Below, one piece after another: positions 32,345 through 40,300 of a DNA stretch of 53,298 bases. The translations under genes were made by a program, and so were the position numbers. Position 1 is the first letter of the stretch. Every line of letters starts with the position of its first letter. Below the pieces are notes generated by a model. That model did not search any database. It was given only the letters and a program-made list of their open reading frames with translations, and was not told where the DNA came from. The stretch comes from JBJXDT01 sp046153505 (GTDB lineage Bacteria > Pseudomonadota > Gammaproteobacteria > Burkholderiales > Methylophilaceae), in NCBI GenBank assembly GCA_046153505.1, contig JBJXDT010000069.1, forward strand, positions 1-53,298. Direction: 5' to 3'.

Positions 32345-33181
32345 TTATTGCTGAATTTGTTGTGCTTGCACAAGCAGTGCATCTGCGCTTAACTTTTGAT
32401 GTTGAAACGATTTTTTACCTTGCTGATTTACGGTAACGCTACTTGCCATACCTTCCACTCCACCACCAGCGCGCATGCCGCTTACTGGGCTAGCACCGCG
32501 ATAATCCAGTGCCGTGGCTAATCTAACATGGGTTTCATTTGCGCGGCAGCCATTCGAAACATCGATACTTTGCCAAGCTTCATTTACCCATGTGTCCACC
32601 CAAGCATGCGTTTGCATTAAGCTGCCATCTTCAGTAAATAAGTAACCACTCACATAGCGCGCGGGGTAGCCTAGGCTTCGACAACAAGCAATAAAAACAT
32701 GTGCATGATCCTGACAAACGCCCTTTTCTAATCGAAAAGCTTCAGTAGCGGTAGTATCTACCTGCGTCGCGCCTTTAAGGTACTCCATTTTGTCGCGCAA
32801 GCTAAACATCATTTCCTCTATGGGCTTGCCTTTAAATTGTTGCGCAAATGACATAATGGCACTGTCAGCTTCGGTCAGCTCGGTACTTCTCAGATAACTT
32901 TCTAATGGCAGAGGTTGGTGTTGACTGACATTACTTACACCAGTTTCTACCTCACCAGTAACCATCACATTTAACATTTGGTGTGGTTGGTCAATTACCA
33001 GTGTGTGCGAGGTATTACCAAATGCATCTTCAAAGGCATGCAGCTGTCCATTGACTTTAATATCCCAATGTCGCACGTGCTGGCCCATGCCATTTTGCGG
33101 CGTAAGCCTAAGCTGCTGAATGGTGTATGCCACCATTTCGCTATAAACATATTGGGTTTGATGTTCGATATTTAAGCGCAT
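32345..33181 (-). CDS. transglutaminase-like cysteine peptidase family protein
   Basis: The 278-residue protein has an N-terminal beta domain (about 1-130, LNIEHQTQYVYSEMVAYTIQQLRLTP) and the transglutaminase-like core with the triad visible as Cys in GVCQDHAH (near 160), His in MQTHAWVD (near 196) and Asp in WQSIDVSNG (near 211). Such proteins in this operon type are thought to cleave or form amide bonds with the ATP-grasp partner. It is cytoplasmic: no signal peptide. It follows the alpha-E gene by 20 nt and is followed by the VOC-like gene after 4 nt. Confidence 0.9.
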   Translation of the reverse strand: MRLNIEHQTQYVYSEMVAYTIQQLRLTPQNGMGQHVRHWDIKVNGQLHAFEDAFGNTSHTLVIDQPHQMLNVMVTGEVETGVSNVSQHQPLPLESYLRSTELTEADSAIMSFAQQFKGKPIEEMMFSLRDKMEYLKGATQVDTTATEAFRLEKGVCQDHAHVFIACCRSLGYPARYVSGYLFTEDGSLMQTHAWVDTWVNEAWQSIDVSNGCRANETHVRLATALDYRGASPVSGMRAGGGVEGMASSVTVNQQGKKSFQHQKLSADALLVQAQQIQQ

Positions 33182-33201
33182 AAATCTTCTTTAATCGTTA
33201 A

Positions 33202-34146
33202 CTAACTGGTTGCGCTAAAAAAACTGCGTTGTATTTCTTCGCCTAGTAATTGATTGGAGCGAATAAAACGTTGCAAAAAGTCATTTAGTCCTTGTTGCAC
33301 TATATCTTGCACCTTGCCGTAATGCAATTTGGCATGTAACTCGCCTGCTAGCCGCTTAGTTTCTATTTGGCGGCTGCCTGCCAATTGCTCAATAATCGGC
33401 ATAATTTCATCGTAACATGCATGCAAAGAGCGGGGCATATCGTGCCTTAACACCAGCAAATCTGATACTTTAAGCGAATCAATCGCGTCGCTATAAATTT
33501 TTTGGTAAGCCTGAAACGCAGATACTGACCTTAACACCGCGCTCCACTCGTAATAATCTTCATGGCCGCCTTTTTCTTCTTGCAATGGCATTAAATAATC
33601 GTATTTATTACTAAGCAAACGTGCCGTATTATCAGCGCGTTCGATAAAAGTCCCTAGGCGCACGAAGCTAAACGCTTCATCTCGTAACATGGTGCCAAAA
33701 CACACGCCTCTAAATAAATGAGAGCGTGCTTTTACCCAATCACAAAACTCGCTTAAGTCGGCCATAGTAAGCTCGGTATGTAAAAACTGGTCAAACTCCA
33801 ACCACAATGTATTGATGTTTTCCCAAGTTTCTGTAGTCATGGTCACCCGCACCGAACGTGCATTCTCGCGAGCGCTACGCAATGCTGAGTAAATGCTGGA
33901 AGGATTGTTCATGTCCATCGTCAGATGTTTAATCACATTGGTGGGCGTAGTCTCGCCATAATCGCGCTCGTAAATGGGGAAATTGCCTGCAATCTCTAAC
34001 ACCGATTGCCAAATATCTGCGTTGCTGCCTGTGCTTGTGGGCACAAGCGACATGCTATACGTCACATCCAAAACTCTAGCAACGTTTTCAGCGCGCTCAA
34101 TATAGCGTGCCATCCAATATAAGTGAGCTGCGGTGCGGCTTAGCAT
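33202..34146 (-). CDS. alpha-E domain protein
   Basis: The 314-residue all-helical protein begins MLSRTAAHLYWMARYIERAENVARVLD, the diagnostic start of the alpha-E family, and has FCDWVKARSHLFRGV, FVRLGTFIERADNTARLL, and a C-terminal helical repeat. Alpha-E proteins always travel with circularly permuted ATP-grasp enzymes and transglutaminase-like proteins; their biochemical role is unknown. Its start overlaps the ATP-grasp stop by 7 nt, indicating coupled translation and probably a complex. Confidence 0.93.
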   Translation of the reverse strand: MLSRTAAHLYWMARYIERAENVARVLDVTYSMSLVPTSTGSNADIWQSVLEIAGNFPIYERDYGETTPTNVIKHLTMDMNNPSSIYSALRSARENARSVRVTMTTETWENINTLWLEFDQFLHTELTMADLSEFCDWVKARSHLFRGVCFGTMLRDEAFSFVRLGTFIERADNTARLLSNKYDYLMPLQEEKGGHEDYYEWSAVLRSVSAFQAYQKIYSDAIDSLKVSDLLVLRHDMPRSLHACYDEIMPIIEQLAGSRQIETKRLAGELHAKLHYGKVQDIVQQGLNDFLQRFIRSNQLLGEEIQRSFFSATS

Positions 34147-35627
34147 GTAACAACTTCTTTAAGTTCTTGTTTTATTTTTTTGCCAATTTCAGCCGCGGAC
34201 ACATCGTCTCGCTCTAGTACCCAAGTATCTTTGGTGCCACCGCCTTGCGATGAGTTAACCACAAGCGAGCCTTTTTTAAGGGCAACTCGGCAAAGGCCAC
34301 CTGGCACGACGCTTACCGTTTTACCTGACAAGACAAATGGTCTCAAATCAACATGGCGCGGTGCTATACCTTCTTCCACTAAGGTTGGGCAAGTGGAGAG
34401 CGCAAGTGTTGGCTGAGCAATATAATTTGCAGGTTTTGAGAGAATACGTAATTTAAATTCTTCTAGTTCTTTTTTGCTAGCGCTTGGGCCAACCAACATC
34501 CCGTAGCCGCCAGAGCCATGTACCTCTTTCACAACCAGTTCGTGCAAGTGAGCTAAGGTGTAGGCTAAATCATCCTCTTTGCTTAGCTCGTAGGTTGGAA
34601 CATTTTGCAAAATAGGCTCTTCACCCAAATAAAATTTAATCATCGCAGGCACATGAATATAAGTTGCTTTATCATCTGCCACGCCTGTGCCTACGGCATT
34701 TGCAAGGGTAACTCCGCCGTTGCGATAGACTGATAATAAGCCCGGTACGCCCAACATTGAGTGCGCTTTGAATACCAACGGGTCAATGTAATCATCATCA
34801 ATACGGCGATAAATCACATCGACGCGTCTTGGGCCTTCGGTCGTACGTTTATATACGGCATTATTGCGTACAAATAAATCTTGGCCTTCTACTAGCTCAA
34901 TTCCCATTTGTTGCGCTAGAAACGCATGCTCAAAATATGCGCTGTTGTAAGCACCTGGTGATAATAAAACGACTGTCGGATCTTGATTTCCCGATTGCGC
35001 AACCGAACGCAAGTTATTTAATAACACTTGCGGATAATGCTCTACTGGCGCAACCGCGTATTGGCGGAACAGTTCTGGAAACAAACGCATCATCATTTTG
35101 CGATCTTCGAGCATATACGAAACCCCAGAAGGCGTACGTAAGTTGTCTTCTAGCACGTAAAATTGCGATTCACTGGTACGCACCAAATCAATGCCCGCTA
35201 TATGCGCATAAATTTGATTCGGCACATTCACGCCATACATCTCGATGCGGTATTGTGGGTTCAGTAGAATGCTCGATGGCACAATACCCGCTTTAATAAT
35301 GTCTTGGTCATGATAAATATCATGCAAAAACATGTTTAAAGCACGTACACGTTGCACAGCCCCTGTAGATAGGTGCGACCACTCTTTTGCCGAAATCAAG
35401 CGTGGAATCACATCAAAAGGGATTAGACGTTCTGCCCCATCTTCTTCGCCATAAACATTAAAGGTAATACCAACGCGCCTAAACAAGACTTCTGCTTCTG
35501 CTCGTTTGGCAGCAAGTTGCGAAATAGGGATGTTTTTGAGCCAGCGCTGATAAGCACCATAAATGCTGCGCGCATCGAAATTGCCAGCTTGCATTTCGTC
35601 AAAAAACTGTTGAGTAGAAGTTGACAT
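34140..35627 (-). CDS. circularly permuted ATP-grasp amidoligase
   Basis: The 495-residue protein is the circularly permuted ATP-grasp type (DUF404/DUF407). Visible signatures: LIPFDVIPRLISAKEW, NPQYRIEMYGVNVPN, VLEDNLRTPSGVSYMLEDR (the Mg-binding acidic strand), VLLSPGAYNSAYFEHAFLA, VDVIYRRIDDDYIDPL, VVKEVHGSGGYGMLVGP (phosphate loop) and DLRPFVLSGK. These enzymes are predicted to make amide bonds in an uncharacterised peptide. The start at 35627 (MSTSTQQFF) is preferred; an ATG at 35636 is also possible. It is the first gene of the five-gene Anbu module; 184 nt separate it from yicC, room for its own promoter, but no clear one was found. Confidence 0.92.
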   Translation of the reverse strand: MSTSTQQFFDEMQAGNFDARSIYGAYQRWLKNIPISQLAAKRAEAEVLFRRVGITFNVYGEEDGAERLIPFDVIPRLISAKEWSHLSTGAVQRVRALNMFLHDIYHDQDIIKAGIVPSSILLNPQYRIEMYGVNVPNQIYAHIAGIDLVRTSESQFYVLEDNLRTPSGVSYMLEDRKMMMRLFPELFRQYAVAPVEHYPQVLLNNLRSVAQSGNQDPTVVLLSPGAYNSAYFEHAFLAQQMGIELVEGQDLFVRNNAVYKRTTEGPRRVDVIYRRIDDDYIDPLVFKAHSMLGVPGLLSVYRNGGVTLANAVGTGVADDKATYIHVPAMIKFYLGEEPILQNVPTYELSKEDDLAYTLAHLHELVVKEVHGSGGYGMLVGPSASKKELEEFKLRILSKPANYIAQPTLALSTCPTLVEEGIAPRHVDLRPFVLSGKTVSVVPGGLCRVALKKGSLVVNSSQGGGTKDTWVLERDDVSAAEIGKKIKQELKEVVTC

Positions 35628-35811
35628 ACTAATCATCTTTTTTGTAATAGTTAAGATAATCAGCAAGCGGTGTGCCAACTTAAAAAAACATATAAATCAA
35701 TTGGTTAAGTATTTAGTTGGATTGAACAATAATTTTTTGCACTAAAACAGTGCGGATTTACCTAGTGATTTGCATCAGTTGCGTGCTTTGAGTGCTCTGA
35801 AAATAGTCAAA

Positions 35812-36678
35812 CTATTCGATATTCTGTATCTGCTCTCGCATTTGCTCAATCAGCACTTTGAGCTCCATCGAAATTTGCGTGGTCTCAATGGCTACAGATT
35901 TTGAACCAAGTGTATTCGCTTCACGATTCATTTCTTGCATTAAAAAATCTAAACGTTTGCCAACCAAGCCCACGCCACTCAAAATACGCGACACTTCTTC
36001 AATATGCGAGCTCAAACGTGAGAGCTCTTCATCCACATCTATGCGCTGAGCGTAAAGCACAATCTCTTGACGAATGCGCTCGTCATCATTGGTTTGATGC
36101 GCATCATTCAATTTAGCTAATAATTTATCTTGGTAAGTTTTAGTAAGCGTTGGCAACATTGGTTTAACCTTTGCTACCAAGCGCTCTATCTCAGACAAGC
36201 GCTCTAAAATCATGTCCTTTAGCTTTGCACCTTCTCGGGCGCGGGCGGCGATTAAATCATCAATCGTAATCAGCAATAATTTTTTTAAATCAATTTCCAA
36301 AGTTTCAGTATCTAGCGCATTGCTAGCGACAACGCCTGGCATACGCAACACATCCAGTAAATTGACTGGTTGTGCATTGGGGAAATATTTAGCCACCACA
36401 TCTGCTGAACTGGCAATTTGTTGGATAACAACATGGTTGAGCGTTTGTGTGGCGCTGGCCGCGATATCTTGCGCCAGATTAATACGACAATCGATTTTAC
36501 CGCGCCCCAATTTTGCGTTGAGTAACTCACGTGCTTGCGACTCAAGCGCTCGGCAATTGTCGTCTAACTTTAACTGCAATTCTAAGTAACGATGATTGAC
36601 TGCACGCAGTTCTACCTGCAAAACACCGTTAGTTGTGTTGCTAATCTGCGACGCATAACCCGTCATACTCAATATCAT
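35812..36678 (-). CDS. yicC: YicC family endoribonuclease
   Basis: YicC-family proteins are hexameric endoribonucleases; E. coli YicC promotes decay of the small RNA RyhB. From the ATG at 36678 (MILSMTGYASQ, the typical N terminus) it has 288 residues with VELRAVNHRYLELQLKL, ARELLNAKLGRGKIDCRI and the C-terminal GKRLDFLMQEMNREANTLGSKS, all family signatures. A TTG-led extension from 36717 is rejected. In other betaproteobacteria yicC is commonly next to gmk; here the Anbu module lies between them. Confidence 0.94.
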   Translation of the reverse strand: MILSMTGYASQISNTTNGVLQVELRAVNHRYLELQLKLDDNCRALESQARELLNAKLGRGKIDCRINLAQDIAASATQTLNHVVIQQIASSADVVAKYFPNAQPVNLLDVLRMPGVVASNALDTETLEIDLKKLLLITIDDLIAARAREGAKLKDMILERLSEIERLVAKVKPMLPTLTKTYQDKLLAKLNDAHQTNDDERIRQEIVLYAQRIDVDEELSRLSSHIEEVSRILSGVGLVGKRLDFLMQEMNREANTLGSKSVAIETTQISMELKVLIEQMREQIQNIE

Positions 36679-36701
36679 GGCATAAACTCTTAAAGTAATT
36701 G

Positions 36702-36717
36702 TTGATAATTGTATCAA
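36702..36717 (-). promoter_or_regulatory. possible yicC promoter with overlapping inverted repeat
   Basis: On the minus strand TGATACAAT (36708-36716) is a TGn-extended -10. It lies within the near-palindrome TTGATA-N4-TATCAA (36702-36717). The half-sites recall FNR, but the spacing is N6 between TTGAT and ATCAA instead of N4. Confidence 0.35.
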
Positions 36718-36788
36718 ACCCCTATGATTTTATGCGAGAATATCTATTATTAATAATTACTTTTCGCATATAAGCACAAACTTTTTTA

Positions 36789-37730
36789 ATGGCAAACGCT
36801 AAAAACCAATCCTTACCTGTTGGCTACATGTTGCAAGACTACATTATCACGCAAGTGTTAAGCACGGGTGGTTTTAGTTTTGTTTATCTAGCACAAGATG
36901 CAGACAAAAATGTTGTGGCAATTAAAGAATATATGCCTACCGGCCTTGCATTGCGCGAAGATGGTGCTACCGTGATGTTGAATTCGGAAGATGACAACGC
37001 TACATTTAAACATGGGCTGAAATGTTTTTTTGAAGAAGGTCTAGCGCTGGCTAAAATTGACCATAAAAATATTGTACGCGTGATTAATTTTTTCAGAGAA
37101 AACAACACGGTTTACATGGTCATGGAGTACGAGCGCGGCAAATCTTTACAAAATTATATTCTGGCGCAACAAGAGCCCGTGAGTGAAAAATTTTTACGCC
37201 GTGTTTTTGGTGAGTTATTAAATGGTCTGCGTGAAGTACATACACAAAAATTGCTGCATTTAGATATCAAGCCAGCGAACATTTATATTCGTTTGGATGG
37301 CTCACCCGTGTTATTAGATTTTGGCTCAGCGCGACAAACTTTAACCTCGGTACAATCAAAGTTGTCGCCAAGTTATACACCAGGATTTGCACCGCCAGAA
37401 CAGTATTTTGAACGGCAAAAACTAGGGCCTTGGAGCGATATATATAGTGTTGGCGCCAGTATGTATTCTTGCTTAGCACGTAGCGCGCCGATTGCGGCAA
37501 ATCAACGCATCAAAAAAGATTATCTTGCGCCTGCCGTTAAAATTGGCAAGGGAATTTACAGCGTGGAGTTTCTGTCTATTATTGATAGCTGCTTAAAATT
37601 GGACTATATGGAAAGACCACAAAGTGTGTTCTCTCTGCAAAAAACTTTAGTGACAAACGTCACACCTATTATCGACAACAAGCCAAGTTTTGCTAAAAAA
37701 ATCAAAGCAGCACTTAATCGACCTTTTTAA
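36789..37730 (+). CDS. Hanks-type serine/threonine protein kinase
   Basis: The 313-residue kinase has all main subdomains: a glycine-rich loop STGGFSFVYLA, the ATP-Lys in VAIKEYMP, the catalytic loop LHLDIKPANIY, the Mg-binding DFGSAR, and the substrate lobe GFAPPEQYF with WSDIYSVGA. The HRD Arg is Leu (HLD), so it is an RD-minus kinase, which usually does not need activation-loop phosphorylation. It has no membrane helix and is cytoplasmic. The PP2C phosphatase gene follows after 13 nt, so the pair forms a reversible switch. The target is unknown. No Shine-Dalgarno is obvious at the ATG. Confidence 0.93.
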   Translation: MANAKNQSLPVGYMLQDYIITQVLSTGGFSFVYLAQDADKNVVAIKEYMPTGLALREDGATVMLNSEDDNATFKHGLKCFFEEGLALAKIDHKNIVRVINFFRENNTVYMVMEYERGKSLQNYILAQQEPVSEKFLRRVFGELLNGLREVHTQKLLHLDIKPANIYIRLDGSPVLLDFGSARQTLTSVQSKLSPSYTPGFAPPEQYFERQKLGPWSDIYSVGASMYSCLARSAPIAANQRIKKDYLAPAVKIGKGIYSVEFLSIIDSCLKLDYMERPQSVFSLQKTLVTNVTPIIDNKPSFAKKIKAALNRPF

Positions 37731-37743
37731 AATTTAGAGCAAC

Positions 37744-38670
37744 ATGAAATTCACGATTTATCAAAATAGCCGTCAGGGCCCCAGAAAATACAATCAGGAC
37801 CGTTTAGCCTATTCATACAGCAAAGACGCGCTTTTGCTGGTGCTTGCCGATGGAATGGGTGGCCATCGTCACGGCGAAATTGCTGCACAACTGGCCGTCA
37901 AAACGCTTACGGATGCTTTTCAGCGCTTAGCTGTACCATTTTTAAGTAGCCCAGCCAAATTTTTAACTGATCATATTCAGCAAGTGCATGACATGATCGA
38001 TAACGTGACGCAAAGAGATGAACTCATTGAATCGCCACGCACGACTATAGTTGCCGCCATCATTCAGCGCGGATTTTTGTATTGCGCGCATGTAGGTGAC
38101 TCAAGACTATATCACTTTCGCGATGGATATTTGCTGTTTCGTACTGAGGATCATTCTATCGTGCAGTCGCTATACAAAAAAGGCGTTATTAGCAAAGAGG
38201 AAATGGCGACACACCCCTATAAAAATAAAATTTATAATTGTGTAGGTGGTGATCAAACACCGCAAATCGACCTTGCGAATAGAATAGAGTTACTTGAAGG
38301 TGACACCATATTGCTCTGCACTGATGGCGTTTGGGGATTTGTGACCGATCAACAAATCAAAGAAATTTTGCACCAAAATAACGATATTGCTGAAAGCACC
38401 ATAAAGTTATTAGATACCGCCGAATTTGCTGCAGATGACGGTGGCGACAATATGAGTGCAATTGGCCTGCAATGGGGCGACCGCCAATTTAGCCATGATG
38501 CAGTTTCGACGCAATTAATGCCGCTTGGGGAAACCACTACAATCATCAATGTTGTTACGCACGCTGATGCCGACGGCGAGCCACTTGGTCTCTCTGATGA
38601 CGATATTGAAAACACAATCGCCGAAATTCAAGCTGCTTTAATTAAAACTCAGCAAAAAATCGGCATTTAA
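37744..38670 (+). CDS. PP2C-family serine/threonine phosphatase
   Basis: The 308-residue protein shows the PP2C metal-binding motifs: NQDRL near residue 19, LADGMGGHRHGEIAA near 36, AHVGDSRLYHFRDG near 115, LCTDGVWGF near 190 and DDGGDNMSAI near 235. The catalytic Asp residues are all present. The C-terminal 60 residues are acidic and have no recognised domain. It is co-transcribed with the kinase and would reverse its phosphorylation. Kinase-phosphatase pairs beside rph/rdgB occur in other betaproteobacteria; the process they control is not known. Confidence 0.93.
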   Translation: MKFTIYQNSRQGPRKYNQDRLAYSYSKDALLLVLADGMGGHRHGEIAAQLAVKTLTDAFQRLAVPFLSSPAKFLTDHIQQVHDMIDNVTQRDELIESPRTTIVAAIIQRGFLYCAHVGDSRLYHFRDGYLLFRTEDHSIVQSLYKKGVISKEEMATHPYKNKIYNCVGGDQTPQIDLANRIELLEGDTILLCTDGVWGFVTDQQIKEILHQNNDIAESTIKLLDTAEFAADDGGDNMSAIGLQWGDRQFSHDAVSTQLMPLGETTTIINVVTHADADGEPLGLSDDDIENTIAEIQAALIKTQQKIGI

Positions 38671-38704
38671 CCACCAGTCGTTTTAGACTACCTTTAAATT
38701 GACT

Positions 38705-38710
38705 TATAAT
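38705..38710 (+). promoter_or_regulatory. candidate -10 element of the rph operon
   Basis: A perfect TATAAT lies 25 nt before the rph ATG. The -35 region shows no good match, so only the -10 is called. Confidence 0.35.
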
Positions 38711-38735
38711 AGGTTTTTTTCAAAAAGCCATCCCT

Positions 38736-39458
38736 ATGTCAAATCGTCCCAGTGCACGTGCCAATCACGAGCTACGCAATATCGAAATTATCCGCAATTA
38801 CACAAAACATGCTGAAGGTGCGGTACTGATCAAATTTGGCGATACACACGTACTTTGCACGGCCAGTGTGGAAGAAAAAGTCCCAGGTTTTTTAAAAGGT
38901 AAAGGCCAAGGTTGGGTAACAGCGGAATACGGCATGTTACCGCGTAGCACTGGTAGCCGCATGGATAGAGAGGCCGCTAAAGGCAAGCAAAGTGGACGTA
39001 CGCAAGAAATTCAACGGTTAATTGGTCGCAGTTTACGAGCAATCATCGATTTAAACAAACTAGGCGAACGTACCATTATGATTGATTGCGACGTGATTCA
39101 AGCCGATGGCGGTACGCGCACAGCAAGCATTACAGGTGCTTATGTTGCTTTGCAGGATGCGATTTCCAAATTACTAAAAAGCCAAAGAGTCACTGAATCA
39201 CCACTCAAACAAGCCGTCGCAGCAATTTCTGTTGGCATGTACAAAGGGACGCCCGTGCTGGACTTAGACTATCTTGAAGATTCCGATTGCGATACCGATA
39301 TGAACATTGTAATGACAGCTGATGGTGGCTTTGTGGAAATTCAGGGTACAGCGGAAGGCGATCCATTTGATAAAATTGCGATGAATAAAATGCTGGAACT
39401 TGCTGAAATTGGCATTTGCGAGTTGTTCAAAAAACAACAGCTAGCTTTGGCAGAATAA
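38736..39458 (+). CDS. rph: ribonuclease PH
   Basis: RNase PH trims the 3' ends of tRNA precursors by phosphorolysis. The 240 residues carry RPSARANHELRNIEIIRNYTKHAEGAVLI in typical form, TAEYGMLPRSTGSR near residue 65, QSGRTQEIQRLIGRSLRAI with the phosphate-binding Arg, DCDVIQADGGTRTASITGA, and the catalytic DLDYLEDSDCDTDMN. The protein appears full-length, unlike the frameshifted gene of E. coli K-12. rdgB starts 1 nt after its stop. Confidence 0.97.
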   Translation: MSNRPSARANHELRNIEIIRNYTKHAEGAVLIKFGDTHVLCTASVEEKVPGFLKGKGQGWVTAEYGMLPRSTGSRMDREAAKGKQSGRTQEIQRLIGRSLRAIIDLNKLGERTIMIDCDVIQADGGTRTASITGAYVALQDAISKLLKSQRVTESPLKQAVAAISVGMYKGTPVLDLDYLEDSDCDTDMNIVMTADGGFVEIQGTAEGDPFDKIAMNKMLELAEIGICELFKKQQLALAE

Positions 39459-39459
39459 T

Positions 39460-40059
39460 ATGCTTAAAAAGCTTGTTATCGCGAGCAATAACAGTAGCAA
39501 ATTACGCGAAATTGAGCAGCTCTTAGCGCCGTTGAATATCGAAGTAATCGCACAATCTTCCTTAGGCATTAATGAAACGGAAGAGCCGTATTGCACCTTT
39601 GTGGAGAACGCGCTTGCAAAGGCGCGCCACGCCAGTCTTTACAGCGGCCTGCCTGCGTTGGCGGATGATTCAGGCTTATGTTTAGAAGCGCTAAATGGTG
39701 CACCTGGAGTACATTCTGCCTATTTTGCCGGCTTACCCAAAAATGACGAAAAAAATAATACACACTTGTTAAAAGTGCTGAAGCAACACAGCAATCGTTA
39801 TGCCCACTATTATTGTTGCATCGTGCTAGTGCGCCGCCATGACGATCCACAACCACTCATTGCAGAAGGGATTTGGCAAGGCGCAATATTAAAGAAACCG
39901 CGCGGGGAAAATGGCTTTGGCTACGACCCGCTTTTTATGGATAGCATGACAGGAAAATCTGGTGCAGAATTAGCACCAGAAATTAAAAATAAAATCAGCC
40001 ATCGAGGACAAGCGATGCGTAAAATGTTGCTTTTGATTGAGAATCTACCTAGTGACTAA
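39460..40059 (+). CDS. rdgB: XTP/dITP pyrophosphatase
   Basis: RdgB hydrolyses non-canonical purine triphosphates (dITP, XTP) and keeps them out of DNA. The 199 residues have the N-terminal SNNSSKLREIEQLL, FVENALAKARHA near 48, ALADDSGLCLEALNGAPGVHSA with the Mg-binding Asp pair, and GFGYDPLF plus SHRGQAMRKM near the C terminus. It begins 1 nt after rph and its last 8 nt overlap a small downstream gene. Confidence 0.96.
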   Translation: MLKKLVIASNNSSKLREIEQLLAPLNIEVIAQSSLGINETEEPYCTFVENALAKARHASLYSGLPALADDSGLCLEALNGAPGVHSAYFAGLPKNDEKNNTHLLKVLKQHSNRYAHYYCCIVLVRRHDDPQPLIAEGIWQGAILKKPRGENGFGYDPLFMDSMTGKSGAELAPEIKNKISHRGQAMRKMLLLIENLPSD

Positions 40060-40276
40060 AGATATTAAACCACTTCCCACTTGGGTACGCGATGACGGTA
40101 GCATTGTTGCATGCACCGAGAAAATTAAGGTCATGAAAGAAAATTTTCATGAAATTAAGCAAATCGCACAAGACGCGTTTGAGGACGGCATACTCATGGA
40201 GGTAAGCGAAGCACAAATGCGCGAAACATTACATGCTTTGGTAGAAGAGTTAATAAATCCGTACCCAAAAAAATAG
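40052..40276 (+). CDS. small conserved protein of unknown function
   Basis: This 74-residue protein starts at a GTG that overlaps the end of rdgB by 8 nt (VTKDIKPLPTWVRDDGS). It is soluble, acidic in the middle and mainly helical, with an N-terminal LPTWVRDDGSIVACTEKIKV followed by a helical ...QDAFEDGILM... segment and a C-terminal NPYPKK. I recognise it as the kind of small protein often left hypothetical next to betaproteobacterial rdgB and hemW, but know no function. The overlap suggests coupled translation. The coding call rests on this coupling and on a well-formed soluble protein, not on a family model. Confidence 0.7.
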   Translation: MTKDIKPLPTWVRDDGSIVACTEKIKVMKENFHEIKQIAQDAFEDGILMEVSEAQMRETLHALVEELINPYPKK

Positions 40277-40300
40277 CATGTTGCAATATAAAAGTATCGC

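Noticed and set aside
35740..35760. A possible terminator before the ATP-grasp gene
   Set aside because: A GCACT/AGTGC stem is present near 35737-35753, but in the minus-strand direction it is followed by A residues, not T residues, so it cannot act as a Rho-independent terminator for yicC.
36702..36717. Calling the yicC repeat an FNR box
   Set aside because: TTGAT and ATCAA are separated by six bases, not four, so the FNR consensus spacing is not met.
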